A stretch of 64,000 bases of DNA from JAPPLB01 sp965208945 (GTDB lineage: Bacteria > Acidobacteriota > Terriglobia > Bryobacterales > UBA6623): NCBI GenBank assembly GCA_965208945.1, contig OZ242366.1:5890001-5954000 (forward strand). Direction: 5' to 3'. The stretch's first letter is position 1; the number at the start of each line of letters is the position of its first letter. Of the stretch, positions 54,726-63,559 are shown in pieces. The notes below the pieces were generated by a model that saw nothing but the letters and a program-made list of their open reading frames with translations, ran no database searches and was not told the origin of the DNA. A program made the translations under genes and the position numbers.

Positions 54726-57578
54726 TCAAATCCCCTGCCGGTGGGGTCTTCGTTGGCGGTAGCCTTCGAGCCGAGTTCGAAGGGAGGCCGCTTTTTCGGG
54801 TGCGCCGCCGGCAGCGTACAGACGCAGAGATCGTTCGGCGAATTTCACGGCGCTCGCGAAGTCGCCCACTTCGGCGCAGGCGGCTGCCAGGGCGTCCAAC
54901 GCCGCGGGGTCTCGGTACCCGCTCAGCTCGACCGCCTGCCGGGCAAGCCGCAGGGCCTCCGGCCCGTCTCGCAGGCCGGCTGTCCGGTCCGTAGCCAGAA
55001 TCCAGGCCGTGCGGTGGAGAGGAGCCGGCCAGTCGGATTGCAGTCGGGTTGCCTCCCGGAGATGCGCCAAGGCCTCTTCGCTTTGCCCCATCATGGCCAG
55101 AGCCACGCCGAGGTTGTAGTGCGCCGGGGCTGAATCGGCTTCGATGTCTACGGCGCGGCGCAGGTGCCGCAACGCTTGCGGCGCTCGGCCCGTGGACAGA
55201 AGCGCAGTACCCAGATTGCCGTGGGCCTCGGCGTAGTCAGGATGGAGCCGCACGGCCTCACGGTAATGACGAATCGCCGTGCCAGGTTCGCCCTTGGACA
55301 TGAGAGCGATTCCCAGGTTATAGTGCGCTTCCGCAGAGTCAGGCTCGACGCGCAAGGCCTCCTGATAGTGGTGAATCGCCTCGTCCACTCTACCCTGGGA
55401 TGAGAGAGCGATCCCGAGATTACTGTGCGCTTTCGCATAGCCGGGATCGACGAGCACAGCCTTTCTCAGATGACGGATCGCTTCGTCGAGCGAACCTTCC
55501 TCGATGAGGGCGGCGCCCAAGTTACTGCGCCCTTCGGCGTAACCCGGGTTGATCTCTACGGCTTTTCGATAGTGCCTCATCGCCTGATGCCGCCTGCCGA
55601 TAGCCGCAAGGGCCAAGCCGAGGTTGTTGTGGGCTTCGTCATACCTGGGATCGAGCCGTAACGCCTGCCGATAATGACGGACCGCTTCTTCCGCCTTGCC
55701 TTGGGACATCAGCGACGCGCCGAGGTTGCTGAGTGTTCCAGGATGGTCCGGACGGATGCGAAGCGCTTCCTTGAAGTGCCGAATGGCCTCGCTGTTCTGT
55801 CCTTCTACCGCCAAGGCCATGCCCAGGCTGCTGCGGGCCTCCGCATGAGCAGGGTCGAGGTCCAGCGCCCGACGATAATGCCGGATGGCTTCCTCCCATT
55901 GCCCGCGGCCCTCCGCGTTGCGGCCCAGCAGATGATAGGTTGCGGCGTCTTCGCCGACGAGCTCCGCCGCCTTGCGGGCCAGCCTTTCGGCCTCTTCCAA
56001 TTTGCCGGCCCAGTCAAACACTTTCGCAAGATTCCGCAAAGCGGCGCCGTGGGCCCGCTGATCAAGCTTGCCCCCCACCCTGCGTGTCACTACTTCGATC
56101 GCTTCCGGACTCCAGGACTCCGCCAGCCGCACAACGCCTTGTTCCGCCAAGGAGTCGATCAGCCGTAGCGCCAGCAATCGGTAGCCCTCGATTGCGAGAT
56201 GTACATGATCGAGAAAGTGATCGGACCCTGGAATGCCATGGTCGGACTGATCTTCGATCTCAGCGGCAAAATCAAGCAAGGGGACTTCCCTCTGCACCGC
56301 GGTCTCACGGATAATCTCCTGGATCGCTGTCAAGGCGCGCAGCGGACAAATGTCTTCATCCACGGCTCGATGAAAAGCTTCTTTCGCTTCCGCATATCTT
56401 CCAAGACCATAAAGGACGAGCCCCTTTTGATACTGCAAGTCGGCGTATCGATCATCCATCGCTTGCGCCTGTTCAAGAGTGCTCAGCGAGAGTTCCAACC
56501 GATCCTGCTCCCGCAAGGTTGTTGCGCGGGCCATCAAGCTTTCAAAGCGTTCGATGTCTTGGGCGCTCAATCCCGTAGAATGCTCACTTTTGAAAGGCGA
56601 GCAGTCTTTCAAGTTGGCCGCCGGAATGACCAGCACGACCTGTGCACCGGCAGACCGTGCCATGTCGATCATGCGGTTAAGGTTGAATCGGTAGTGTGCG
56701 AGAACTTTCTCCCGAAAAGCGTCGTCACGGGTGTAGTCCTGTGGCCCGACCGAGTTCGCCAGCATCGTATCCACTTCGCTCTTCAGTTCCGCTTCCGGCG
56801 CCGGGCTGTACCGGCTGCGTGACACGGAGGTCAAGATCTCATTCCCGGCTGCATAAATTCGGGTGCGGGATAGTAGAGCGCTGACGCTAGTAAGCGGTTT
56901 CGGCGCCTCGAATAAGGTGCGGTAGGTGCGGCGCTCCAAGAACTCATTGTGACCCGAATAAATGATGAACAGATCCGGTTCGTATTGGATCAACTCTTCC
57001 ATGACCATCGCGACACGGTAGCTGGCATAGCTGATGCCCCCGGCATTGATAACCTCCCAAGTCCGGCTCGGGTCCGCCGGCGCCAGCAGTTCTCGCAACC
57101 AACCGCTGAACGAGGCGCTGTCGTTATAAGGACGGCCGTAGGTGGTCGAGCCGCCCAGGCTGAAAATGCGATAGGCACCCGGCGCCTTTCGCTTAGGGAA
57201 TCTTTGGAGGTTGAACCACCTTTGTTTGTTGGGGTTAGTGATCAGATAGGAATCACTCGCCGCCTCAATCTCCTCCTGAAACAAAGGGATATTGGCGGCA
57301 AAGCCGACAAACGGGTCTTGTTCGTACAGGACAGGTTTGACACCAACGATCACCAGCAGCAGCTCAAGGAGAAGAAAAAAGCTTAGGGTCGTGATGGCGG
57401 CGAACAGGACTTTCTTCCAAGGGCCCGGTGTTGGACCCGGAGCGATTCCCGCAGGAGAAGCAGCGGTACGAGATGAACGGGGCCTGCGTCCTTTCTTTTT
57501 CTTCACGGCCTGTGTTCGCAGTGCTGTGTTGGTGAGCAGGCATAAGGACCGCTGACCGTTGCGCGGCCGGGCCATCAT
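54726..57578 (-). CDS. Membrane-anchored SGNH-hydrolase/TPR protein
   Basis: 950 residues. A basic N-terminus precedes one membrane segment (VLFAAITTLSFFLLLELLLVIVG, about residues 57-79). An SGNH-like domain follows with YRIFSLGGSTTYGRPYND (Ser), IIYSGHNEFLERR (Asn) and FLDHVHLAIEGY (Asp/His). After about residue 490 come more than ten TPR units (AIRHYRRALDLDPAHAEARS type). SGNH proteins of this layout resemble acyltransferase/esterase partners in polysaccharide export, but no such cluster is here. The start is ATG 57578 or 57575. The stop is 4 nt from repeat A copy 10. Confidence 0.85.
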   Translation of the reverse strand: MMARPRNGQRSLCLLTNTALRTQAVKKKKGRRPRSSRTAASPAGIAPGPTPGPWKKVLFAAITTLSFFLLLELLLVIVGVKPVLYEQDPFVGFAANIPLFQEEIEAASDSYLITNPNKQRWFNLQRFPKRKAPGAYRIFSLGGSTTYGRPYNDSASFSGWLRELLAPADPSRTWEVINAGGISYASYRVAMVMEELIQYEPDLFIIYSGHNEFLERRTYRTLFEAPKPLTSVSALLSRTRIYAAGNEILTSVSRSRYSPAPEAELKSEVDTMLANSVGPQDYTRDDAFREKVLAHYRFNLNRMIDMARSAGAQVVLVIPAANLKDCSPFKSEHSTGLSAQDIERFESLMARATTLREQDRLELSLSTLEQAQAMDDRYADLQYQKGLVLYGLGRYAEAKEAFHRAVDEDICPLRALTAIQEIIRETAVQREVPLLDFAAEIEDQSDHGIPGSDHFLDHVHLAIEGYRLLALRLIDSLAEQGVVRLAESWSPEAIEVVTRRVGGKLDQRAHGAALRNLAKVFDWAGKLEEAERLARKAAELVGEDAATYHLLGRNAEGRGQWEEAIRHYRRALDLDPAHAEARSSLGMALAVEGQNSEAIRHFKEALRIRPDHPGTLSNLGASLMSQGKAEEAVRHYRQALRLDPRYDEAHNNLGLALAAIGRRHQAMRHYRKAVEINPGYAEGRSNLGAALIEEGSLDEAIRHLRKAVLVDPGYAKAHSNLGIALSSQGRVDEAIHHYQEALRVEPDSAEAHYNLGIALMSKGEPGTAIRHYREAVRLHPDYAEAHGNLGTALLSTGRAPQALRHLRRAVDIEADSAPAHYNLGVALAMMGQSEEALAHLREATRLQSDWPAPLHRTAWILATDRTAGLRDGPEALRLARQAVELSGYRDPAALDALAAACAEVGDFASAVKFAERSLRLYAAGGAPEKAASLRTRLEGYRQRRPHRQGI

Positions 57579-57957
57579 GCCGGTCCCGATTCTACCTTGA
57601 AAGCATGGCCGGCGAGAACAGTTGAGGGCATAAAGACCGTTGCGGCGGACGAAAGAGAGCCGGGAGAAAGAGGCAACAGCACCCTGATGGTGCAGAGAAG
57701 CGATTACGGCCTGCAGTTTCAGCTCGGCACCGAAGGCCCGTCAAGGAAATGAGGATGACCTGGAGGTCCCGACCTTCAGCGAGTGACACGGCCATCGACC
57801 GCCTTCTCCCACACGGCAGCCATTTTGCATTGCCCCCTAAAGTCCACAGGCGTACACTCGTGGGGACGTGCTCACCGCACCGGCGCTGAACCGTGCAAGA
57901 CCAAGCCTTCCTGCAACGCGTGACGATGCAGACGCTGAAGCATCGGGCTGTCTGCGG
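57579..57957. other. Divergent intergenic region SGNH-TPR / UnbV gene
   Basis: About 380 bp carrying the promoters of two divergent genes. No further gene or known RNA is recognised. Confidence 0.45.
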
Positions 57958-59661
57958 ATGGGAAAGCTGATCGCAAGCGTTTTGCTGATCACAACTCTTC
58001 TCACAGTTCCAGCAGTGGTTCAGCGAAAGTCGGCCAGGGCGGAAGAACCTGTCTCGCGCCCGACTTTCTCCAACATAGCCGCAGAGGCTGGCATCCGATT
58101 CCTCCACGAGTCATCCCGTACGCCTCAAAAGTATCTCATCGAAACGATGGGCGCCGGAGTCGCGTGGCTGGATTTTGACCAAGACGGTTTCCTGGATCTG
58201 TTCTTCGTGAATGGCGCGGCTCTCAAGGCCCCGATGCCTGCAGAGGATGAGCCGGACAAGTCTGATTCGCGCTCATGGAATCGACTTTATCGGAATGCAG
58301 GAGATGGAACGTTCGTCGACGTCACGGAACGTTCGGGCCTTCAAGGGAAAGGGTATGGCATGGGTGTTGCGACAGGTGACTACGACAACGACGGAAAACC
58401 CGACTTGTTTGTCACGAATTTCGGCAGCAACCTGCTTTTTCATAATGAAGGGAATGGCGCGTTCAAGGATACGACCGCTCACGCCGGAGTGGCGGGCGGA
58501 GGTTGGTCCGTCGGCGCCGCCTTTTTGGATTACGACCGCGACAGCCATCTTGATCTGTTCGTGGCGCGCTACCTTGATTGGGACTTCGACAATAACCCCT
58601 GGTGCGGACCGCAAGTTGTCAGGAAGAGGGGATACTGCCATCCGAATACTTTTGAGGCAGCGACGCATCTGCTCTACCACAACCAGGGCGATGGGACGTT
58701 TGTAGATGTCAGCGAGCAGGCGGGAATCGCCGCCCATCCCGGCAAGGGGTTGGGAGTTGCGTTCAACGATTACAACCAGGACGGCTGGCCCGACATCCTC
58801 GTCGCGAACGACTCGGTTGCCCAACAGCTCTACCACAACAACGGTGACGGGACGTTCAACGAGGTCGCGCTGGACGTCAGCTTGGCATATAACAGCGACG
58901 GCCGCGCGTTTGCGGGTATGGGAGTCGACTTCGAGGACTACACGAACGACGGCTGGCCGGATGTCTTTCTGAACGCCCTTTCCCTGGAAGGCTACGTGCT
59001 CTTCGAAAACACAAAGGGTTACCTGGAGGACACTTCCGACCAGGCCGGCGTTTCCGGTATCAGCATGCCTTACAGCGGCTGGGGTGCGAAGTTCATCGAC
59101 TATGACAACGACGGCTGGAAGGACCTTTTCGTGGCTCAAGGACACGTGTTGGATACCGTGTCCATCGATTCTCCTCAGATTTCTTATTTGCAGCCACTCT
59201 TGATGATGAGGAATGTAAAGGAGCGATTCGAGGATGTCTCTAACCTCAGTGGCGCCGTGTTCGAGACTTCACGGGCCGCGCGAGGAGCCGCATTCGGCGA
59301 TTTTGACAACGACGGTTTTGTCGATGTGGTCGTGAACATCAACGGCGGGCAGCCCCTTCTTTTGCACAACCGCGGCGGCGAGGGGAACTGGGTCTTGATT
59401 ACGACTGTGGGTTCTCTCAGCAACCGGGACGGAATCGGCGCCCGGGTTCGAGTCGTCGGAGAGTCTGGGTTGACGCAGTACCGGGTGGTCTCAACTGCTG
59501 CAAGTTACCTTTCGGCGAGCGACAAGCGGGTGCATTTCGGGTTGGGTAAAGACCGCGCTCTCAAGATGATCGAGATCACTTGGCCGAGCGGTATCGTCCA
59601 GCGTCTGGAAGATGTGGAAGCCAATCAAATCCTCGTTGTGGAAGAACCGGCTAGGGAGTGA
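57958..59661 (+). CDS. ASPIC/UnbV FG-GAP repeat protein (CRTAC1-like), exported
   Basis: 567 residues from ATG 57958; GTG 57868 gives a longer but unlikely start. Signal MGKLIASVLLITTLLTVPAVV. At least six FG-GAP/VCBS blades with calcium loops of D-x-D-x-D-G type (DFDQDGFLDLFF; DYDNDGKPDLFV; DYNQDGWPDILV; DYDNDGWKDLFV; DFDNDGFVDVVV) build an integrin-like propeller. The C-terminal ASPIC/UnbV domain (GIGARVRVVGESG .. SASDKRVHFGLGKDRALKMIEITWPSG) closes it. The 3' end overlaps that of the convergent TPR gene by 11 nt. UnbV plus TPR neighbours are recurrent in Acidobacteriota; role unknown, probably cell-surface binding. Confidence 0.9.
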   Translation: MGKLIASVLLITTLLTVPAVVQRKSARAEEPVSRPTFSNIAAEAGIRFLHESSRTPQKYLIETMGAGVAWLDFDQDGFLDLFFVNGAALKAPMPAEDEPDKSDSRSWNRLYRNAGDGTFVDVTERSGLQGKGYGMGVATGDYDNDGKPDLFVTNFGSNLLFHNEGNGAFKDTTAHAGVAGGGWSVGAAFLDYDRDSHLDLFVARYLDWDFDNNPWCGPQVVRKRGYCHPNTFEAATHLLYHNQGDGTFVDVSEQAGIAAHPGKGLGVAFNDYNQDGWPDILVANDSVAQQLYHNNGDGTFNEVALDVSLAYNSDGRAFAGMGVDFEDYTNDGWPDVFLNALSLEGYVLFENTKGYLEDTSDQAGVSGISMPYSGWGAKFIDYDNDGWKDLFVAQGHVLDTVSIDSPQISYLQPLLMMRNVKERFEDVSNLSGAVFETSRAARGAAFGDFDNDGFVDVVVNINGGQPLLLHNRGGEGNWVLITTVGSLSNRDGIGARVRVVGESGLTQYRVVSTAASYLSASDKRVHFGLGKDRALKMIEITWPSGIVQRLEDVEANQILVVEEPARE

Positions 59662-61189
59662 GGACACAGCCCGGGCGGTGCTGCTCCAGGCAAACCAGGT
59701 TCTCACGGAAAAGCGGATTGTTCGGCTCCAATCCGAGCGCGATGCGCAATTCGTTGATCGCCCGTTGCAATCGCTTCGTCTTGGCGAGCGCTACGGCCAG
59801 TGCGTTGCGGGCCGCGGCATCACTTGACCTCAGCCCTATTGCTTCTTCGAGAGCGTCAACCGCCTCTGCCATTTGACCCTGGGCCAACAGGGCGCGCCCA
59901 AGGTAATAGTAGGTATCGGCGTCGTCCGGCTTCAATCGCAGAGCGAGGCGGAACTCCGAGACAGCTTCGTCCAGCTTGTTGCCCACGAGAAGTGCGCGTC
60001 CGAAATTGTAATGGGCGTCGGCGTATTGAGGGTTGAGCTGTAAGGCGTACTGAAGTTTCACCGTCGCTTCTTCTACCCGGCCCTGCTGCAGAAGCTCCAC
60101 ACCATCATTGTTGTAACCCTTGGCGCGAATGGCATCTTTCGCCCTTTGATTCAGTCGGCGGGTTGCGCTCAGGGCTACTGCCGCCTCTTGTGTCCGCCCC
60201 ACTTTTCGGAGTGCTCTGGCCAGGTTGTGATGACTGGAGCTGTCGTCGGGCAGCAGTTCCGTCGCCCGTCGTAATTCTGCGACAGCTTGATCGAGGTTCC
60301 CTTGTCTGTACAAAGCAATACCCAAATCACGGCGAGACTCGCCCGAGGAAGGTTGCAGTTCGACGGCGCGGCCAAGTGCGGTCGCGGCGGCGGCCGTGTC
60401 GCCGAGCTGAAGCAAGGCGCTCCCGAGAGCCTGATACGCTTCGGAATAGTTTGCATCAAGCTCCGCTGCCGATCGGTATTCCGGTGCGGCGTGTTCCAGG
60501 TCACCCTGGGCCTCATACAGCCGGCCCAGCTCGTAGCGCACAGAAGGCTGCCGGGGGTCCAGACGCAGCGCCACACGGTACTCCTCAATCGCCTCTCGGC
60601 TGCGTTGGCCTCCCGCCAACAGCGAGGCCAAAATCCGATGCACTTCGGCGCTGCCGGGACCCAGTTGCGCCGCTGCCCGCAATTCCTTCTCAGCCTCTTG
60701 TTCGTTTCCGGTCTGCCAGAGCAAGAGTCCGAGATTGCGGCGAATCGTGGGGTTGTTCGGATCCAACGAAGCGGCGTTTTTCATCGACGCCACCGCCTCG
60801 TCAAGCCGACCCAAGCCCCGCAGGGCTGTCGCCAGATTGCTGTGAATGCGAGCTTCTCGCGAGCGGACCCGCAGAGCCGCTTGAAAAGCCTCCACAGCGC
60901 CCTCGAAATCCTTCTGTCTCCGCAGGATGACGCCGAGGTTGTTGTAGGCGTTTACGCTGCTCGGATCAGCCTGAGCTGCCGCCCGGAATTTTGTCGCTGC
61001 CTCAGTCAGCCGCCCCTGCCTCGCAAGGTCCAGTCCCTCGGCAACCAAGCGCGAAGCCAGATATGCGTCACCAGCCCATGCAGCCCAACAAGAACTCAGA
61101 AGCATTACCACAAAGAGCCCGAGCTTTTGGGCGGGGAATGCACGGTGGTGTGTGAATACCTCACGGCCTTGCCCGACAGGAAAAGACAT
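59651..61189 (-). CDS. TPR-repeat protein, exported
   Basis: About 512 residues from ATG 61189 (ATG 61315 is possible but adds a non-signal leader). A signal-like segment (KLGLFVVMLLSSCWAAWAG) is followed by about thirteen 34-residue TPR units (AYNNLGVILRRQKDFEGAVEAFQAAL; AHYNFGRALLVGNKLDEAVSEFRLAL; TYYYLGRALLAQGQMAEAVDALEEAI). It is convergent with the UnbV gene with overlapping stops. Such TPR superhelices hold protein partners; the UnbV protein next door is a plausible one. Confidence 0.87.
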   Translation of the reverse strand: MSFPVGQGREVFTHHRAFPAQKLGLFVVMLLSSCWAAWAGDAYLASRLVAEGLDLARQGRLTEAATKFRAAAQADPSSVNAYNNLGVILRRQKDFEGAVEAFQAALRVRSREARIHSNLATALRGLGRLDEAVASMKNAASLDPNNPTIRRNLGLLLWQTGNEQEAEKELRAAAQLGPGSAEVHRILASLLAGGQRSREAIEEYRVALRLDPRQPSVRYELGRLYEAQGDLEHAAPEYRSAAELDANYSEAYQALGSALLQLGDTAAAATALGRAVELQPSSGESRRDLGIALYRQGNLDQAVAELRRATELLPDDSSSHHNLARALRKVGRTQEAAVALSATRRLNQRAKDAIRAKGYNNDGVELLQQGRVEEATVKLQYALQLNPQYADAHYNFGRALLVGNKLDEAVSEFRLALRLKPDDADTYYYLGRALLAQGQMAEAVDALEEAIGLRSSDAAARNALAVALAKTKRLQRAINELRIALGLEPNNPLFRENLVCLEQHRPGCVLTP

Positions 61190-61483
61190 CGAATGCGCAA
61201 TACTATTTTCGACTTGGACCGGATCATGCGCCGGGAGCCATGCGCCGGCGCGGCGGTTCGCGTAACGTCCACAAGGCTGAAGGGTTTCTGTCGGGAAGTC
61301 TGACATTTCAGTCAAAGAGAGAGTTCGAACAACTCACCGCAGGCGACCTCCCTGCCCTCCAGATGCTCGTTCGGACACTAACGATATCATCTTCCCTGAG
61401 TGTCCGTGGCCTTGCGAAAGCGGCAATCATGATATGAAGCTTCGGATCTCCATAGAGAGAGGATGTCTTAGGAATAGAAGCCG
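61190..61483. other. Intergenic leader of the TPR gene
   Basis: About 290 bp upstream of the TPR gene up to repeat A copy 11. No gene recognised. Confidence 0.4.
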
Positions 61484-61667
61484 TTAACCTGCATTTCTCA
61501 CCACCCGACGGCCGAAGCACGCAATACGACCGCCATGACTTCGTTGCGCTGGCTTGCCGTGCTCGACGTACTGTCAAGTACGCCTGCACGCGCCAAGCGG
61601 CGCGCGCCTCGCCCTGGCGGCCCTCTCACGCACTTCACCTCGCCGCGTGGTGAGAAAGGCAGGTTAA
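61484..61667 (+). repeat. Repeat A copy 11 (TTAA-flanked)
   Basis: TTAA 61484-61487 and 61664-61667 flank a 176-bp core with ends CCTGCATTTCTCACCAC and GTGGTGAGAAAGGCAGG. Confidence 0.92.
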
Positions 61668-62154
61668 GAGGTCGTCCGCAGAAAACGGGACCGGCCTTGC
61701 ATCTCGAAATCGAACTCTCCGACCCGGATAAGTCCCTACAGCCAAAGGCCGCTTGCGGCACTTGACTTCCGGTCTTTCGCAGAGTTCGCTACTGAGCGGA
61801 CACCATGGGAGAACGAGCCACGCAGCGTGAGCAGGACAGCTTGATTCCCATACCGAAGTCATCGGCAACATCGACGGCCCGCTGAACGCGCTCCGCGAAG
61901 CCTCGGGCAAGCACAACGGCGGCCATTTTCGATTGCCATCGCACGTTGACTACCGGCAAACCCAGGCCGGACAGTTTTCGGGATCAGAACCGGGCACGAC
62001 AGACAAGCGTTTCCTCTATCGCCCGAGCTGCCGTTCGCAACGGCTACGAGGAAATCGGAGAGGCATGATACTATGTGGCCTTTCCGCCGAGGACGCAGTA
62101 CGTGCGCCGGCAGGAAAGCCTGAAGCCAGGATCCGGGCAATGGCGATCGGAAGG
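61668..62154. other. Gene-free stretch between two repeat A copies
   Basis: About 490 bp. Reading frames here show no family similarity and no ribosome binding site. Possibly decayed sequence. Confidence 0.45.
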
Positions 62155-62362
62155 TCAGCCTGCATTTCTCACCACCCGACGGTCGAAGCACGCGATACGA
62201 CCGCCAGGACTTCGTTGCGCTTGCTTGCCGTGCTCAACGTACTGTCAAGTACGCCTGCGCGCGCCAAGCGGCTTGCGCCTTTTTCCTCCGCCCTGCTCGC
62301 GGCTCGTCCTGACGGCCCTCTCACCCACTTCGCCTCGCCGCGTGGTGAGAAATGCAGGCTAG
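62155..62362 (+). repeat. Repeat A copy 12
   Basis: TCAG (62155-62158) on the left, CTAG (62359-62362) on the right, 200-bp core of the longer variant (cctttttcctccgccctgct segment). Flanks differ by substitutions, so the duplication has decayed. Confidence 0.88.
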
Positions 62363-62407
62363 AATCAGCAACCGGGAAACCGATCGGTTCGAAGTTGTCG
62401 CGCCATC

Positions 62408-62505
62408 GCGCCATCCTCCTCACTCCGCGCCGAACGACCGTAGGAGCCCGCCGCGCTTTTTCCTTCGTACCACGGGACTTTCACCACGGACCGCCGGCCG
62501 GCGCT
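62408..62505 (+). repeat. Second copy of the 49.35-kb repeat
   Basis: atcctcctcactccgcgccg through gagcccgccgcgc, ccacgggacttt and cacggaccgc match about 49350-49420 in the same order, with a small insertion (tttccttcgta). Confidence 0.65.
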
Positions 62506-62573
62506 CGAACACCGTCCGGTTGACGGACGGGTGAACATCCCTCAATCAATTCGTATTCAAACGGAGTCAAGCC

Positions 62574-63221
62574 ATGCTTTCACAAATCAAATGGAGCCGG
62601 AGAAAAGGAGTTCTCATTGCCATGCCTGTCGGTCGTATCGACGGGGGCAACCACCTGGCATACCAGAACAGCTTGGAGTTCGGCATAGAACCCGAAGAGA
62701 ACGCCTTGATTCTGGACTGTGCGCAATTGGGCTTCATCAGCAGCGCGGGTCTTCGCCTTTGTCTGATCATTGGCAAGCAGTTCAACCAGCCCGGCAAGGC
62801 CTTCGGCATCTGTAACCTCTCTGATTCGATCCAGGATATCGTCACCGTGAGCGGTTTTGACAAAATCCTCTCGATTTACAAAACGCGGAGCGAGGCCATC
62901 GAAGCCATCACTGGACAGACCAGCGCCAGAAGCGATCCGGAGGAGACGGAGACGCCCAGCACGATACCGGTGAAGAGCGCGATCAACTTCGATATCGTCG
63001 GAGAAAACATATGGGATATCGCCAATTTCACGATCGAGAAATATGAATATGAACACGACCGCACTCTCTCCCTTGCGGAACGGGAGGAAGTGGTCGCTGA
63101 AATTACGACTTCCCTGTGGCAATTCGTCGAGGGCTTGAAGGCACGGCGCAAGCAAATTCTGGAGGAAATGTTCAGAACCGCCGAAGAAGCTCTGGACGAA
63201 GTCGTGGCGAGAAGGAGTTAA
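62574..63221 (+). CDS. STAS-domain protein (anti-anti-sigma type) with C-terminal helical extension
   Basis: 215 residues. An N-terminal STAS domain of about 105 residues carries ENALILDCAQLGFISSAGLRLCL, where the FISSAG serine fits the phosphorylation site of SpoIIAA/RsbV proteins. A linker (SDPEETETPSTIPVKS) leads to a helical, Glu-rich tail (about 140-215). RsbV-like proteins bind anti-sigma kinases; no kinase or phosphatase gene is adjacent in the window. The stop TAA (63219-63221) lies inside the TTAA of repeat A copy 13. Confidence 0.85.
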   Translation: MLSQIKWSRRKGVLIAMPVGRIDGGNHLAYQNSLEFGIEPEENALILDCAQLGFISSAGLRLCLIIGKQFNQPGKAFGICNLSDSIQDIVTVSGFDKILSIYKTRSEAIEAITGQTSARSDPEETETPSTIPVKSAINFDIVGENIWDIANFTIEKYEYEHDRTLSLAEREEVVAEITTSLWQFVEGLKARRKQILEEMFRTAEEALDEVVARRS

Positions 63222-63476
63222 CCTGCATTTCTCACCACCCGACGGTCGAAGCACGCGAAGAAAGGCCGTGATTCGTGAAAAGCATAAAAGCCGTGTTTCG
63301 TGTCTCGTGTTTCGTGTCTCGTGAAAAGCACTTGGTGAGGCTTGGTTCACTCCAGAAGAAACGTCTGAAAACCGGTGAACCGTAAAGGCCGTGTTGATGG
63401 CACGGGCAGTTTGCGCCTCGTCCTGACGGCCCTCTCACGCACTTCGCCTCGCCACGTGGTAAGAAATGCAGGCTAG
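63218..63476 (+). repeat. Repeat A copy 13 (composite A/B, on STAS stop codon)
   Basis: TTAA 63218-63221 on the left, CTAG 63473-63476 on the right. Left 36 bp as repeat A, then repeat B (cgtgtttcgtgtctcgtg; cactccagaagaaacgtctg), then the last 65 bp of repeat A. The core is 251 bp, structurally like copy 1 but with less of the A right half. Confidence 0.88.
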
Positions 63477-63559
63477 TCCGGCCCCCGCCCAAGTGCGGAT
63501 CATTCAAGCGAGAAACATCCGGATCGGTGTCAACACCGCTTGACCCGGAGGATTTCACA

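Noticed and set aside
61668..62154. Small reading frames between repeat A copies 11 and 12
   Set aside because: Short, no start signals, extend into repeat sequence on both sides.
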